Shown here: positions 32,678 through 32,849 of the stretch, piece by piece
Layout of the letters: the number at the start of each line of letters is the position of its first letter
How positions within the stretch are numbered: position 1 is the first letter of the stretch
Source: Flavobacteriales bacterium UBA3376
GTDB lineage: Bacteria; Bacteroidota; Bacteroidia; Flavobacteriales; Weeksellaceae
Assembly (NCBI GenBank): GCA_002359055.1
Contig: DEQC01000053.1
Location: forward strand, 1-32,849
DNA length: 32,849 nucleotides
Direction: 5' to 3'
Notes under the pieces: generated by a model
Told to the model about the DNA's origin: nothing
The model's database searches: none
Seen by the model: only the letters and a program-made list of their open reading frames with translations
Position numbers and translations under genes: made by a program

Positions 32678-32685
32678 TATCTTTG
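32678..32685 (+). promoter_or_regulatory. Candidate -7 element for the thioesterase gene
   Basis: TATCTTTG is an exact TAnnTTTG match, 15 bases before the ATG at 32701. The -33 region would fall in the terminator stem. Confidence 0.55.
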
Positions 32686-32700
32686 CAAAAATGTTTTTTG

Positions 32701-32849
32701 ATGAAAATCTATTATGCAGAGACCAAAGTCCGATGGTCTGATTTGGATGCCAATATGCATTTGGCAAACTCATCTTTTTTGAACTTTACAAGTTTTGCGA
32801 GAATTGAATTATTGAGAAAATGTGGAATTACTTTGGCAGATTTTGCAAG
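32701..32849 (+). CDS. Hotdog-fold acyl-CoA thioesterase (4HBT type), partial
   Basis: Only the first 49 codons are in the window. The N-terminus reads VRWSDLDANMHLANSSF, in which the WSDxDxxxHxxN pattern is the signature of 4-hydroxybenzoyl-CoA thioesterase-like hotdog enzymes; the first Asp is the catalytic residue in characterised members. The ATG at 32701 is used; an ATG at 32691 is in another frame and soon stops. The family is likely, but the acyl substrate is not predictable from this piece. Confidence 0.85.
   Translation, partial: MKIYYAETKVRWSDLDANMHLANSSFLNFTSFARIELLRKCGITLADFA

Noticed and set aside
1..32849. Mobile element, prophage, toxin-antitoxin, CRISPR or defence island
   Set aside because: No transposase, integrase, terminal repeats, spacer array or known defence domain is seen; the single XRE gene is better explained by the receptor beside it.

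Overview
The window looks like a chromosomal, mostly housekeeping stretch from a low-GC member of the Bacteroidota, most likely order Flavobacteriales. Evidence: a fused MurF-alanine racemase, a CarboxypepD-regulatory-domain outer membrane receptor, the Bacteroidota-type Dxs and thymidine kinase, a GHMP kinase-UbiA-pseudouridine synthase cluster as in flavobacteria, and many promoters matching the Bacteroidota -7 element TAnnTTTG in place of a sigma70 -10/-35 pair. No rRNA, tRNA, CRISPR array, insertion sequence or prophage was seen. The longest stretch without a gene is about 180 bases (11834-12014).

Layout. 1-925 (-): 5' part of a HI0933-type flavoprotein, divergent from folD. 1062-2581 (+): folD-queE, overlapping by four bases. 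2663-5868 (+): a 2Fe-2S ferredoxin, then polA. 5903-8679 (-): a CarboxypepD_reg/beta-barrel outer membrane receptor preceded by a small cysteine-containing XRE regulator, with candidate operators in both upstream regions. 8780-11833 (+): tight operon of a TRIC-type channel, hutG, a small secreted protein and manA. 12015-14282 (+): a TonB-dependent receptor whose promoter carries a perfect inverted repeat. 14381-17424 (+): isoprenoid cluster (probable mevalonate kinase, small GNAT, UbiA prenyltransferase) and an RsuA/RluB-type pseudouridine synthase. 17459-20236: an unknown secreted protein facing an M48 lipoprotein-like or periplasmic protease, sharing a bidirectional terminator. 20349-22380: divergent ahcY and Sfp-type phosphopantetheinyl transferase. 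22436-24054 (+): BI-1 family protein, pnuC and a small basic membrane protein. 24063-25832 (-): dxs. 25975-28278 (+): a DUF3109 cysteine cluster protein and a protein with a nucleoside-phosphorylase-like C-terminus. 28378-31982 (+): tdk, murF-alr and recX. 32054-32611 (+): a lipocalin-like lipoprotein. 32701-end: 5' part of a hotdog thioesterase.

How the genes fit together. Most are core metabolism: one-carbon units (folD, ahcY), queuosine (queE), DNA repair and precursors (polA, tdk, recX), cell wall (murF-alr), NAD precursor uptake (pnuC) and isoprenoids. Isoprenoid genes from two pathways (mevalonate kinase and Dxs) occur 9 kb apart, which is worth following. The part that looks least like housekeeping is the XRE-receptor pair at 5903-8735, and it is the best candidate for an undescribed regulated uptake or signalling unit. 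Nothing in the window is clearly a novel defence or mobile system.
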